Assembly (NCBI GenBank): GCA_022496185.1
Contig: WTXG01000037.1
Coordinates: forward strand, 1 to 64,000
Source: Multifurca ochricompacta
Taxonomy: Eukaryota; Basidiomycota; Agaricomycetes; Russulales; Russulaceae
DNA length: 64,000 bases
Direction: 5' to 3'
The translations under genes and the position numbers were made by a program. This document shows, in pieces, positions 33,344-43,935 of the stretch (positions within the stretch are counted from its first letter, which is position 1; each line of letters opens with the position of its first letter). Below the pieces are notes generated by a model. The model did no database searches. It saw only the letters and a program-made list of their open reading frames with translations, and was not told the DNA's origin.

Positions 33344-35160
33344 TCATTCCAGCACTAGTCCAAATCCAGTTACCATGTGATCAAAAGATGATCTAGGCAG
33401 AGACTTTGTAAGGCCATCTGCTAGCATCTCTCCAGTGGGAGTTCGCACCAAGTCTATCTGGTGTGATTCTACATACTCCCTAATGGCATGGTACTTTATT
33501 GGTATGTGCTTTGATCGCCTTCCTGTGACAGGGTTTAATGCAAGATCTACTGCACCCTTATTGTCACAATGCAGTTGTATGGGTGAACTAACTTCATATC
33601 CCAATTCCTGCATAAAGTCCTATACCACGCTGCCTGATTTGAAGCCTCAGCAAGGCTCATATACTCGGCTTCAGTGGTGGACTGTGCTACTGTCTTTTGC
33701 TTCCTGGAACACCAGCTAATGGCTCCATTAGCAAGGAAAAAGACGTAGCCTGAGGTGGAGTGGCGGTCCTCTTGATCTCCCCATGAGGAATCCGCAAAGC
33801 CATGAAGGCCAACTTCACCATTCCCTCCAGAATAGCGCAACTTGTAGTCTTTTGTAGCATTTAGATAGGCTAAGACATACTTTGCTAGTCGCATGTGCTG
33901 CTGGGAAGGGTTGGAAGCAAATTGGCTAAGGCGTGCAACAGCAAAACTAATGTCAGGTCTGCTTCCAATCTGCACCCAAAGCAGAGACCCCATTAACTGC
34001 TGATACCTCTTAATATCAGAGGTAGATGCCTGGTCTTCAAACTTGACCAAATGAACATCCACGCCAGAGGGTAGAGGAGTATATACTGGGTTGGAATCCC
34101 CCATTCCAAACCTCTCAACTATTGAGGATACATAGGCTGTCTGGTCAATATCCAGTGTCTTGTTAGGACGATCCCTGGTGATGTTAACTCCAAGGTAGGA
34201 CTGGATTTCGCCAAGATCGGTCATCTCATATCGGCTAGATAGAGAGTCCTTCAGCCATTGAATCTTCTTAGTGGAGGACCCAAGTATAGTGATGTCATCA
34301 ACATATAAAATGACGAAAAGTGAACCATCCCCCTCTTGGTGATGATACACATATACTCCTGCATCAGAGTACGTCCGAGTAAAGCTCAGTTCATTGAGAA
34401 CTGCATGGAATTGCAAGTTCCATGCTCGGGAAGCTTGTTTGAGGCCATACAGAGCCTTCTGTAGCCTACAAACTTTGGACTCTTGTCCAGCAACGACGAA
34501 ACCAATAGGTTGCTCCATATAAATCTCCTCATCCAGATCGCCATGTAGGAATGCCGATTTGACATCCATCTGGTGGATTTCCCAATCCTCAAGCGCGGCC
34601 AACGCTAATAATAGTCTAAGAGACTCAAATCTGGCGACTGGGGAGAAGGTTTCATCGAAGTCCACCCCCTCTATTTGGGTGAACCCTTTTGCTACAAGCC
34701 TAGCACGAAAGCGTCCATCTGCTTTCAATTTAAAGACCCACTTGGACTTTACAGCCTTTCTACCTTCAGGAAGGTCTTCAAGGCGCCACACTTTAAGTTT
34801 TTCTAAGGCATCAATTTCATATTGACATGCCTCAAGCCAATCACTGGCATTATCAGACTCCATTGCTTCTTTAAATGTAAGAGGATCCCTATAAGGCGAT
34901 CCTGCAGCATTGAGTAGATCCATCTGACCAAGTCTGGAAGAACCCTGCACAAACTCTGCATTATCCTCATTGTAGAAGCGAGGATTCAGACGACGATTGC
35001 GATTGGGACGTGCAGTATCCAAGTCTAAATCTTCTTGGATTGCCCTATCTCGTCGTTCAGAGCGTGGACTTGTCCTCTCAAAATTAGGTTGAGGAATTTG
35101 TCTGCAATTCTTTTGATTTTCTGATTGCACGGTTCTTTTGGGAGGGGAGGATGGTTCCAT
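33344..35160 (-). pseudogene. pol: copia-2 RT and RNase H
   Basis: Open for 537 codons (35160-33547), then a frame change, then the last 89 codons to the stop at 33344. Aligns closely with copia-1 residues from about 895 on: WVFKLKADGRFRARLVAKGF, MDVKSAFLHGDLDEEIYMEQP, ALYGLKQASRAW, the catalytic YVDD (VILYVDDITILGSS), GSLLWVQIGSRPDISFAV, FADSSWGDQED, QSTTEAEYMSL and HCDNKGAVDLAL. All RT and RNase H catalytic residues are present. Confidence 0.93.
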
Positions 35161-36690
35161 GATTTGAGATGGAGGGGTCTGATATATAGTCTGAGGGTGT
35201 GTGGTGTCTACATTACGTGTGGGTGTGGTAGGCTGTGGTGCTAATTGAGGAGGTACATGTCCTCCTGTTCCTCTTCCAGGTCTTCCTCATCTGAGGAGCC
35301 TCAGGAACATGCGTAGCTGTTGCTGGTGGTGGCTGGACATTGCCACCAGGTAAAGTAAATGAGCCACCTTCAGTAGGTTGCTCTATGGATTTATCTGCTC
35401 TGTTGTCCTTATCAGAGCGGGATGGGAAGGATCTCTCATCAAATGTAACATCTCGTGAAAGATGAGAGACCGGGTACGACTATCCCAAAGTGTATAGCCC
35501 TTAGAAGTGGGCTCATACCCGACAAAGACGGCTTCCCTGGCTTTGGGATCTAATTTACGCCGCTTGCCCTCTGGAACATGATAATAGGCTTTGCAACCAA
35601 AGACCTTAAATACGAGACATCTGGTTTGTTCCCAACCAGAAGCTCAAGCGGAGTTTTCCACTTATTAGAACGGATGGGAGTTCTGTTATATATATGACAT
35701 GCTGTCTCGACAGCACACTCCCAAAAACCAAGAGACAGGCCAGCATCGTGCAGCATGCTGTGCCTTTTTCCATAATGGTTCTATTAATCTCTCGGCCCTT
35801 CCATTCTGTTGTGGCTATACGGCATGTAAGTTTATGCTCTATGCCATAATCTTCAAGCGTTGCCTTCAGCGCCTTGTTCACATACTCGCCACCACGATCT
35901 GTATGAAGACACTTGATTTTATGATTAAATTTATTTTCAAGTAGTGTCTTCAGTTTATTAAAAACTGGTGTGAACAGATCTTTAGACTTCATTGGAACGA
36001 TTAAAGCATATCTGCTAAAGTCGTCCAAGAAGGTGGCAAAGTATAGATTCCCTTGTATTGAACTGCACTGCAAGGGACCTACGAGATCACTATGAAGGAT
36101 CTCAAGGGGGGCTGATGCGCGCTTTGAAGATGGGGGAAATGGAAGACGATGGGACTTGCCCATTTCACAGCCATAACACGGCTTGTCTTCCACTTGGCTA
36201 TTATTATTTTGAGGCCTTTAACCGCCTCAGGAGCATATCTTTTCAGGGCTTCTTTAGACATATGGCCCATTCTTTGATGCCAGATTTCTAGTGAGGCAGA
36301 TGCAGATGTATGGATACTGCTTAGGACGTGTTTGCCTAGTACCCAATACAATTTGCCAAACTTCCATGCTTCCGCTATATATTATCGCCATATTTAATTG
36401 TTGCCTTCTTATTATCAAAGAACACAGTTGCCCCTTTTTCTACTAGGGCACTGGCGGAGAGTATTTTATGTCCTCCAGGCATGTGGAGCACATTGCTCAA
36501 TTCCAAGTCAAAACCTTGATCAGTCCTGATGATCACGGTCCAACTCCATTGTTTTGACTATGGAGTTGTCACCTAGTGATACTTCATGGGTGTGTCGACT
36601 TCATATGTATCAAAGTCTTCAAGGTTGGGACTGAAATGAGCGTTGCTCCACTATCAAGCATCCAATAATCTGAGTTGATGTCCAGATTAT
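35161..36690 (-). pseudogene. pol: copia-2 protease remnant and integrase
   Basis: Pieces at 36351-36079, 36193-35606 and 35756-35550. GAG-pre/zinc region (WHQRMGHMSKEALKR, then CYGCEMGKSHRLPFPP) and the integrase core Asp (HSDLVGPLQ), Asp (LHTDRGGEYVN) and the later GFWECAVETACHIYNRTPIR. A 1-bp deletion near 35800 shifts the frame just before the catalytic Glu. The acidic linker to RT (35550-35161) is broken. Confidence 0.88.
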
Positions 36691-37634
36691 AGGTGTGAAC
36701 ATAAAGGCGAATGCGAGGTGCTTCATGCACCTCCTCTATTTTGCCACTACCATTAACTACGGTGGCTATAGTATTACATGTTGGGCCTCAGCCCTCTTCT
36801 TGTTCCCTGCCTTGCCTTTTTGGCATTCTCCAGGTCCTTCTTCTTCTTTGCGCAAGCGTTGGACTTGTGTCCAGGCTTTTGGCAATAGAAGCAGACCACC
36901 CCTTGTGAACCAGGGGCAGCAGCGGGAAGTGGTGATAAATTTGTATTTTTTGTTTGATTTGACAGGTGCAGCCTTAGACAGGACTGCACTACCACTTCCC
37001 GAGGGACCGCCAGGCGACTTTCCTCATTTAGGAACCTCTGCACAAGGTCCTGAGGAGAAAGACGCTCTGGATCGCCAGAGGCCAGTATGGAGCCGGCAAT
37101 GGTACTGTAGGAGTCAGGGAGAGCTTCAATAAAATGAAGCTCATCTGGAGGTCATTGACCTCCATCCCATTCTCCCTAAGGGTACTCCTGGCATCCAGAC
37201 CTTTTGTAATTGGGTTCTGAATGACTGTCCTTCATCAAACGGAAGGACACCAGGGCAAGCCACAAATTATACGTGGCCATGCTACCTACAGCACCATAAA
37301 GCCGTTCCAACTTACTATACTTCTCAAAAGAGAAGGATAGTCGGCATCAGAGGTTACTTGTGAGTAAACCTCTTGGGTTACATTGAGATAAAGAGCCCAA
37401 TCACATTTCCTCTTCTCCCATCCATTCCCTAAGGATGGGATCAATACTTCCTTCTGCATTTTCTCCTTTCCTCTTGTCCTCTGGGAGGAGGGGCATGTCA
37501 GGGTAGGCGTGATGATGTGCCTCCTGAGCCCATTCATCCTCAAAGGGCGTTGAAGTTGGCAGACCAACCTGCCAGTTGGAGCCATCAAGACGCTCCATCT
37601 TGGAGGAGGGAGGGAAGACAATTGAGGACGGCAT
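36691..37634 (-). pseudogene. gag: copia-2 gag
   Basis: Starts MPSSIVFPPSSKMERLDGSN at 37634, matching the copia-1 start. Capsid region in shifted frames, then SRLAVPRE and a CCHC knuckle CFYCQKPGHKSNAC. Damage is dominated by 1-2 bp gaps relative to copia-1. Confidence 0.88.
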
Positions 37635-38569
37635 TTTGAGATGTTATAGAAGTTCCTGGTTCCAAGGAGCAGTTAGAACCAGTGCCCAGGTCTCGCTTAA
37701 GAGTGCCACCCCATACTGTGGCGCTATGCTTCAGAACCTAAGAAGGTCCTGCCTTTGTTGTGCGACTTTCTAGGTATAGTAAAGCTGTCTAGCGCAATCC
37801 TGTAACTAGACATAAGCTCTGGTAGACTAGCCAGAGTGTCTAGTGTAAACAAGACTGGGAGTCATGTCATGGAGGAGCCAACCGCAAGTTCCATTAGAGA
37901 CAAAGGGTGTATAGCCCTTCCTCTAATGCTGGTGGTGGAGTCCATGATTAAGCCCTAGATGATTGGGGCCATGACTGAGTAGATGTCTAGTCTGTCTCTG
38001 GTAGGGCGTGGTTACCCTACAAAGGCAACGGATACTTATGCCCAGAGATGAAGACTATATCTACTATGTATAGACTATAGTAGTGCAGCCTACTTGTATC
38101 GAGCCCAAGCGTCATGGGAGTGACTACCCATGCCTTGTTCTAGACCCTAAACTCCACATGCGGGTCGCTAAACCCGGCTTACAGACAGAGCCAAGCATTG
38201 ACTGGACTTAAAGCCACAAGCTTCTGGCTATAGGCCTACTAAAGCTATCTATGGGACGAAGACCCAGCTACAACTAAGAAATTACTAATACCTAGTGCGC
38301 ACTCAAGGAGCTTAAGATGTTTCACCCGCTTAGGGTCCCTCATCATCTTTTGCAAGAACCCCGAAGGGCTAGCCAAACAGTTCAGGATGAGCAGTAAACT
38401 GCGTCATCCTGTGGGGTGTTAAGGTGCACAGACAGTAAATAGAAAAGCTCACAGGAAGAAGCTGGTGGGAAAGACTTTGAAGCTTTGTGAGCTTAGTGTG
38501 CAAGAGCGAGTTGGGCTGTAATGAACAAGGGGAAATTACAGATCAGTATGAGCGGCAGGGCCCATAACC
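37635..38569 (-). other. copia-2 leader with primer binding site
   Basis: About 935 bp between the 5' LTR and gag, similar to the copia-1 leader over much of its length. The minus strand begins GGTTATGGGCCCTG (38569-38556), the same half-tRNA primer site as in copia-1. No gene. Confidence 0.8.
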
Positions 38570-39081
38570 TGTCAAACAATTATGCTGCTGGTTATACTGA
38601 CTGTGGTTAGTAGCGGGTTAGGCTAAAAGACAAGTAGTACTTCAGAGGTTAGAAGAACTCTGTACAACTATACTACTGACCTAAAAGACAAGTAGTCTAC
38701 ACAAGACGGTTAGTCAAAGGTAAAACAACAGTATAGTAAAGGAACTTACACTTCAGAGGTTAGAAGAACTCTGAAGTGAAAGAGACGAAACAGACACCCT
38801 TATATACCCATGGGGGCCAGGGGAAATGGTCTGTGCGCACTGGGAATAAGTCCACAGGTGCCGGACAATAAACAGAGAGGGATAAAGGCCATTGGCCAAT
38901 GAGATATCACATGCTTACTGCGCATTACTAAGTCCATCACTAATCAGCTGAGTAAGAAGCGAAAGAAGTGTAATAAAGATAACATAAAAAGTCCGATACT
39001 CCGATATCTAATCTAATCTAATCTACAGCTGAAGCGAACCTTAGATGCCTGAAGCATCTCCAGACACGTCCTGTGTCAACA
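38570..39081 (-). repeat. 5' LTR of copia-2
   Basis: Minus strand TGTTGACACAGGACGTG...AATTGTTTGACA, 512 bp, with TATATAAGG and the downstream hairpin. Cf. the 502-bp 3' LTR. Confidence 0.93.
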
Positions 39082-39629
39082 GTTCAAGGGAGAAATTCTG
39101 GTGAAGTCAAGTAGACCTGTATTAGATACAAGAGAACAGACTTAAAGTCTGTTTCTCCAGTGTGTCCTACTTAAGTACAAGTATTCTAGTGTCTTTGTAA
39201 GTAAAGTAGAATGTAGTATAGTAAATATACATGTGAATCTCTAGTGGGAACTGAAGCAGGAATTGTAAGTGGTGTTGCACCCACTCCAAAGGCAGATCAG
39301 TGTCCATCAAGTCAGTCTGAGGAATTTAGCAATTAGATAATAAAGATCCATCAGCTCCAGTCACATGACTCGGAGTGTGAAGTGTTGAAAACATTGAAAC
39401 AAAAGTTGAACACGCGCAGGTTGAAAAACTGTCACAAGTGCATCACAAACACATCACAAACCATTACATCGACAAAAGCGTCACAATGTGACAGATCCCA
39501 GGATGGAGACGTAATAAGGAAGTGGAGGGTAGGTGGTAAGGAGGGGCCCTCACTGGGAAGGGTGAAGAAAATGGGGTTGCTTGGCAGAGGTCGTAACATC
39601 ACCCCCTCTTCTGGTTCTAGCAGACCCAG

Positions 39630-40868
39630 CTAGAAGCGACTCGTACTGTCATCATCCTGCACCAAGTCCAAGTAATCATCAGCTACATTACAATCATCCA
39701 TGGTGTAGTTCTCCTTGTCTGAATCCTGGGGACATCTATGGGTGTGGAGGAACCCATAAGGGCTGTGCTGTCCACACAAATAGCATAAGTCGTGGATGGG
39801 GCAGTCCAGCTTGCAATGTCCTGAGTTGTGGCAAAGACATTTGCCACACCACCCAGATGGGTTGATGATCATTGGGGCAACACCGACGTGATGGAAAATG
39901 CAGAAGTGACTCCAGTGCAAATTGCTGTGACAGTGGTGGCACCACTTGCAGTTGAGGGGACAGTTCCAACTGATATGGTACTTACTGTCACACTGCCAAC
40001 ATGTTTCTCCATGGGGGTTCTCGTGCATCCACAGCATCTCGAATCGATTTGGCAGCAGCGTCAGGGCAGCCCCCAATGATTGTGGAGGGAGGGGCCATGC
40101 ATAAGTGTCAGCGTACCTTTCAGCAATGGTTTGATATGTGTCTCCCTTCTCCAGCCTCTTCCGAATCTCCACCAACTCCTGTTCCACTTGAAACATCCTG
40201 CTTGTCAACCTTGTCATCATCTTTGCATGCTCCTTGTACTGTCTGTTGAGCATGGTTTGCAGTGTCAGGTTCTTCTGCAGTCTCATGACTTCTGCCTTGA
40301 GACACGGAAGGCGCATATCATTCAGTACTTCATCTATCATGAAGGCTTGCAAGTCGTCAGCAGCTAAATGCCCAAGTTGCTCATCACTCATTGTATGATG
40401 GAGATGACCAGTGTACCATTCTTCCAGATAGACCAGGGCCCCATAGACTGGGCCATTCTTCTTCATGCATCCAGCTACATCCATCCCTCTGTTGGTATAG
40501 AAGATGTATTTGGCAATGGCAACTTCCCCATCAGCCATGGTGAGATCAAGAGGGAAGTACATGGAGGAGTTTGGGTTGTTAGCAAAGAAGGGGAATTCTG
40601 GAACTTTGTCATCCATCTCCATGCCTAACAGGTCATTCAGGTGAGGTTCTTCACAATGGTCAAAGTTGTTGTTGGGGTTGGGGGATTGGTTCTTGACCTG
40701 CGCTTCTGTGGCTTCGTAGTCAATGGGAGAAGAGGGGCAGGTAGAGGGATGAGCAGATGGGAAGTTTTCAACAACTACAGTGGGGGAGGTGAAGGCATCA
40801 ATGGCAGCATTGGCAGTGATGAAAGACATGATAGATTGTATGGTGTTAGAACATTGCTGGGAGAGCAT
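39630..40868 (-). CDS. ORF3: post-pol zinc-cluster protein, intact (gypsy C2)
   Basis: 412 aa, uninterrupted, 3' of the integrase and ending 16 bp before the polypurine tract. I do not recognise the family. Residues 1-90 are Ser/Pro/acidic. 90-150 form a conserved block (FPFFANNPNSSMYFPL, IAKYIFYTNRGMDVAGC, GPVYGALVYLEE). About 185-255 look helical and possibly coiled-coil (KAEVMRLQKN, FQVEQELVEIRKRLE). 290-379 hold four Cys/His clusters: C290-X2-C-X4-H-X4-C303 and C310-X2-C-X4-H-X4-C323, both retroviral-type knuckles, then C341-X2-C-X6-H-X4-C356 and C362-X2-C-X9-H-X3-C379. The tail is acidic (VADDYLDLVQDDD). No signal peptide or clear membrane segment, so it is not an obvious envelope protein. 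Nucleic-acid binding is likely by motif; the role is unknown. Broken homologues sit in A, C1 and C4. Confidence 0.85.
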   Translation of the reverse strand: MLSQQCSNTIQSIMSFITANAAIDAFTSPTVVVENFPSAHPSTCPSSPIDYEATEAQVKNQSPNPNNNFDHCEEPHLNDLLGMEMDDKVPEFPFFANNPNSSMYFPLDLTMADGEVAIAKYIFYTNRGMDVAGCMKKNGPVYGALVYLEEWYTGHLHHTMSDEQLGHLAADDLQAFMIDEVLNDMRLPCLKAEVMRLQKNLTLQTMLNRQYKEHAKMMTRLTSRMFQVEQELVEIRKRLEKGDTYQTIAERYADTYAWPLPPQSLGAALTLLPNRFEMLWMHENPHGETCWQCDSKYHISWNCPLNCKWCHHCHSNLHWSHFCIFHHVGVAPMIINPSGWCGKCLCHNSGHCKLDCPIHDLCYLCGQHSPYGFLHTHRCPQDSDKENYTMDDCNVADDYLDLVQDDDSTSRF

Positions 40869-40874
40869 GTACTG

Positions 40875-41469
40875 TGTTACAACCTTTGCCGAGTAACCCC
40901 ATTTTCTTCACCCTCCCCAACAACGACCCCTCTTTACCACCCACTCTGCACTTCTTGATCACATCTCCATCCTGGGACCCATCACGTGCCTTGCTCCCAT
41001 CCCCGTGACTTGCTTTGGACTTGTTGACTCACTGTGTACCTATGTTTGCTTCCTTATCTCTTATCTTGTTATCTCCTTATCTTTATGACTGGACACTTAC
41101 TTAATACCCTATCAGAAGCCAGGCTGTACACCATCTGCTTCCATATATTTGGGCCCACCTGACCCCGGTTCCTTATCTTATAGACGCCCATTCGATTACA
41201 TATATAAGTCCGCTGTAACTACATTGTAGACCTCAGACTTGACTTATTGAATACATCGGTGCCTGTCTTTTGGACATCTCCTTTGAAACTCTGACTCAGT
41301 TGTCTCGGGTGCTTTTGGCACTCTTCTGCTCAACATTGTCTTAGGGAACAGCCCCTTTGACTTTGACTCATTCCACTCAGACTCCAAGAAGCCTTATTGG
41401 TTTCTTATCTGAACCTATGAATCGCGCTGTCACACAAGTCGTGTGGAACGTCCTGCACCAGGCATAACA
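40875..41469 (+). mobile_element. Solo LTR2 between integrase and ORF3 of C2
   Basis: 595 bp, TGTTACAACCTTTGCC...CCAGGCATAACA, plus orientation, target duplication tactg (40870-40874 and 41470-41474). TATATAAGTCC near 41200. It lies 6 bp upstream of the ORF3 start codon and is antisense to it. Confidence 0.95.
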
Positions 41470-41506
41470 TACTGGGGAATTCAATTGGGGTCTGGGGGTC
41501 ATCCTT

Positions 41507-42494
41507 TTAATTGTTCTTGGGTGCTTGGGGATGTTGTAAGTGGAACTCCGCAATAAGGGCCAGAGCAAAGATATTCCTGGCTGGTTCCCATGAACTGTCA
41601 GAGTCTGGGAATCCCTTCCACTTAATGAGGTAGTGCAGCTTGCACCCTTGGCCTTGTCGGGATGAGTCTAGAATGCAATCCACTTCCCACTCCGCTTCCC
41701 CATCAATGAGATCAGGTGGTGGTCTTGGGAAGTTTTCTCTGTGAATGGAGGTTTCCTTGTATGGAGTTAATAGCCAGGCATGGAAGACCGGGTGAATCTT
41801 CCATTTCTCAGGGAGATTAAGTTTGTACAAAATCTCTGACAGCTTCCTTTTGATTTGGAAGGGCCTGTGATGTCAGGGTGCTAATTTGGTGGTGGGGTGT
41901 GATGTGTGAATGTTCTTCCCCTTGAGCCAGACCCAGTCATTGGTCTGATAAGGTGTGAATTTGCTAGGTTGTGTAGATAAGAGCTCTTGCACCTTTAGCA
42001 GATTCTCATTGGCCAATTGTTGTAGCTCCTTCCATTGGTCAACTTGTTGGGCCACTGATGGTACATTGATAGGCTTATCTACCCATGTGGTTCATGGGGT
42101 CCAACCCATAATGAGTGAGAAGGGAGTGGCTTTTGTCATCCCATTAGGCCAGGAGTTGTGGGCAAACTCTGCTGTCGATAGCCACTGGGCCCAGTCATTT
42201 TGTCGTCCATTACACCAGAATCACAGATACTGTTCTAACCATTGGTTGGTCTGTTCAGACTGTCCATCGGTTTGTGGGTGATATGCTGTAGATATGTTCT
42301 GTGTGATATTCAACATTTTGCATAGGGCTCATGCAAATGTTGATGTAAATCGAGTGTCTCAATCAGAGATGATTTTCTGGGGAAGTCCATAGTGGCGGTA
42401 GATGTGATCAAGATACAGCTTTGCCACTCCTTTGGCTGTGATGGTTTCTTTACAGGGTATAAAGAGGGCTGCCTTTGAGCAGTCATGATCAGTG
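41507..42494 (-). pseudogene. pol: gypsy C2 integrase C-terminal part and chromodomain
   Basis: Continues from the piece beyond copia-1 (DHDCSKAAL, then CNET-like region). Second Asp motif SD followed by TGA at an Arg position, then [18 protein letters not shown] with the Glu kept, KLAP, and the chromodomain WEVDCILDSSRQGQGCKLHY, LIKWKGFPDSDSSWEPA. Natural stop at 41507. Frame breaks at about 41870 and 42060. Confidence 0.9.
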
Positions 42495-43005
42495 TGTTGA
42501 ACACAGAAGATGTTCGGTGATGCTTCAGGCATCAGGTGATTAGATTAGCTACTTGTAGATAAGATTAGATTCCGGAGTTTCGGACTTTTACTATATCTTT
42601 ATTACTTTCTTTCTCACATTCCGCAGTAGCTGACTGATACACCATGTAACATGTGATTTCTGTAGTGGCCAATGGCCTTTCTCCCTCTATTTATTGTTTG
42701 GACTTTGTCCGGCACTTGTGGACTTATTCCCAGTGCGCACAGACCATTTCCCCTTGCCCCCATGGGTATATAAGGGTGTCTGTTTCGTCTCTTACACTTC
42801 AGAGTTTCTTCTACCTCTGAAGTGTAAGTCCCTTCTCTTACTTACTACTATACCTTGAGACTAACGCTTCCTGTAGTAACTTGTCTTTGTCTAGGTCAGT
42901 AGTATAGTGTATAAGAGTTTCTTCTACCTCTGAAGTTAACTTGTCTTTGTCTAGCCTAACCCGCTAACCTTACAGTCAGTATGCTGCGCACATGCCTGTT
43001 TCACA
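42495..43005 (+). repeat. 5' LTR of copia-1
   Basis: TGTTGAACACAGAAGATG...CCTGTTTCACA. TATATAA at 42767-42773. About 20 nt downstream a perfect 14-bp inverted repeat, CTTACACTTCAGAG/CTCTGAAGTGTAAG with a 10-nt loop (42791-42828), lies at the likely start of the transcript. Confidence 0.96.
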
Positions 43006-43026
43006 GGTTATGGGCCCTGAGCACGC
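43006..43026 (+). promoter_or_regulatory. copia-1 primer binding site (half initiator tRNA)
   Basis: Directly after the LTR, GGTTATGGGCCCTGAGCACG is complementary to the anticodon loop and stem of initiator Met tRNA (GGGCCCATAACC is a hallmark of that loop). This is the priming mode known from Drosophila copia, where a cleaved tRNA half is used, and not pairing with a tRNA 3' end. Confidence 0.75.
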
Positions 43027-43935
43027 TTAACTGATCTGTACCTTTCATTTCTTTGATCAGTCCAAACTTTCTTCAAGCTCACTGCTTCAAGACTCTTCTT
43101 TCCCAATCACAGTCACAGTGAGCTTCAATTTTAATATCTCTTGCCCTTAACTGTCCACAAGGTGGTGCGCTTTAAGTGCCCACCTTGATCTGTCTGGCTA
43201 GTCCCTCAGGGGATTCTTGCAAGAGGTGATGAGGGACCCTAAGCGGGGGAAACACCTTAAGTTCCTCGTGTGCGCTCTAAGTAAATAGTATTCTTAGTTG
43301 TAGCTGGGTTTTCGTCCCATCCATAGTCTTAGTAGGCCCCTTGCCCAGAAGGCTTGGAGCTATAGGTTCGGTTAATGCTTGGCTCGATCCGTAAGCCAGG
43401 TTTAGCGACCTGCAGGTAGAGTTTAGGGTCTAGAACAAGGCATGGGTAGTCACTCCCATGACACTTGGGCTCGATACAAGTAGGCCTGAACTACTATAGT
43501 AGACACACAGTAGCTAGAGGGTCTTGTCTCTGGGCAGAAGTACCCGCTGCTTTTATTGGGGGTCCACCCCAACCAGAGGAGATCTGATAGTCTACTATAG
43601 TCATGGCCCCAATCATCTAGGGCTTAATCATGGACTCCACCACCAGCACTAGAGGAAGGGCTCTATACCCTTTGTCTCTAGTGGAACTTGCGGTTGGCTC
43701 CTCCATGACATGACTCCCCATCTATTTACACAATGTCCCCCTGATGTGGGCTTAGGACTTGTTGTAGATGGCGCTAGATAGCTTACTATACTACTTAGAA
43801 GTCGCACATCAGAGGCAGGACTTTTTTAAGTTCTGAAGCATAGCGCCACAGAATGGACGGGCCCTCTTCAATGAGACCTGGACAACTGGTTCTAACTGCT
43901 CCTTGGAACCAGGATCAACTTTTTAAATCATCTCA
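43027..43935 (+). other. copia-1 leader
   Basis: About 910 bp without a gene and with several short upstream ATGs. Similar to the copia-2 leader (37635-38569) across much of its length, so probably holds packaging or dimerisation signals. Function not shown by sequence. Confidence 0.6.

Larger units (their letters stand above)
32583..39081 (-). mobile_element. Ty1/copia-2, full length but degenerate
   Basis: 6499 bp with LTRs of 502 (left, 3') and 512 bp (right, 5'), and target duplication gttca (32578-32582 and 39082-39086). A sister of copia-1 with the same leader, gag-pol order and 3' tail. The reading frame is broken in several places, mainly by 1-2 bp indels. Confidence 0.95.
32323..39485 (-). 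mobile_element. LTR-X, split by copia-2
   Basis: TGTCACAGCCAGATCTC...AAAGCGTCACA, about 659 bp without the insert. Target duplication atgtg (32318-32322 and 39486-39490). The palindrome AACAGACTTAAAGTCTGTT lies at 39135-39153. Confidence 0.92.
31851..39598 (-). repeat. 3' LTR of gypsy C2 (LTR2, split)
   Basis: Pieces 31851-32322 and 39491-39598 add up to about 580 bp: TGTTATGTCTGGTGCAGG...GGTCGTAACA. Interrupted by LTR-X. The polypurine tract (minus strand CCAGAAGAGGGGGTGA) follows at 39599-39614. Confidence 0.92.

Noticed and set aside
36695..37132. Plus-strand 145-codon ORF
   Set aside because: It is the antisense of copia-2 gag and its linker, with no domain of its own.
39630..40868. ORF3 as an envelope protein
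   Set aside because: The position is env-like, but I see no signal peptide, membrane span or glycosylation-rich ectodomain; the Cys/His clusters are of nucleic-acid-binding type.
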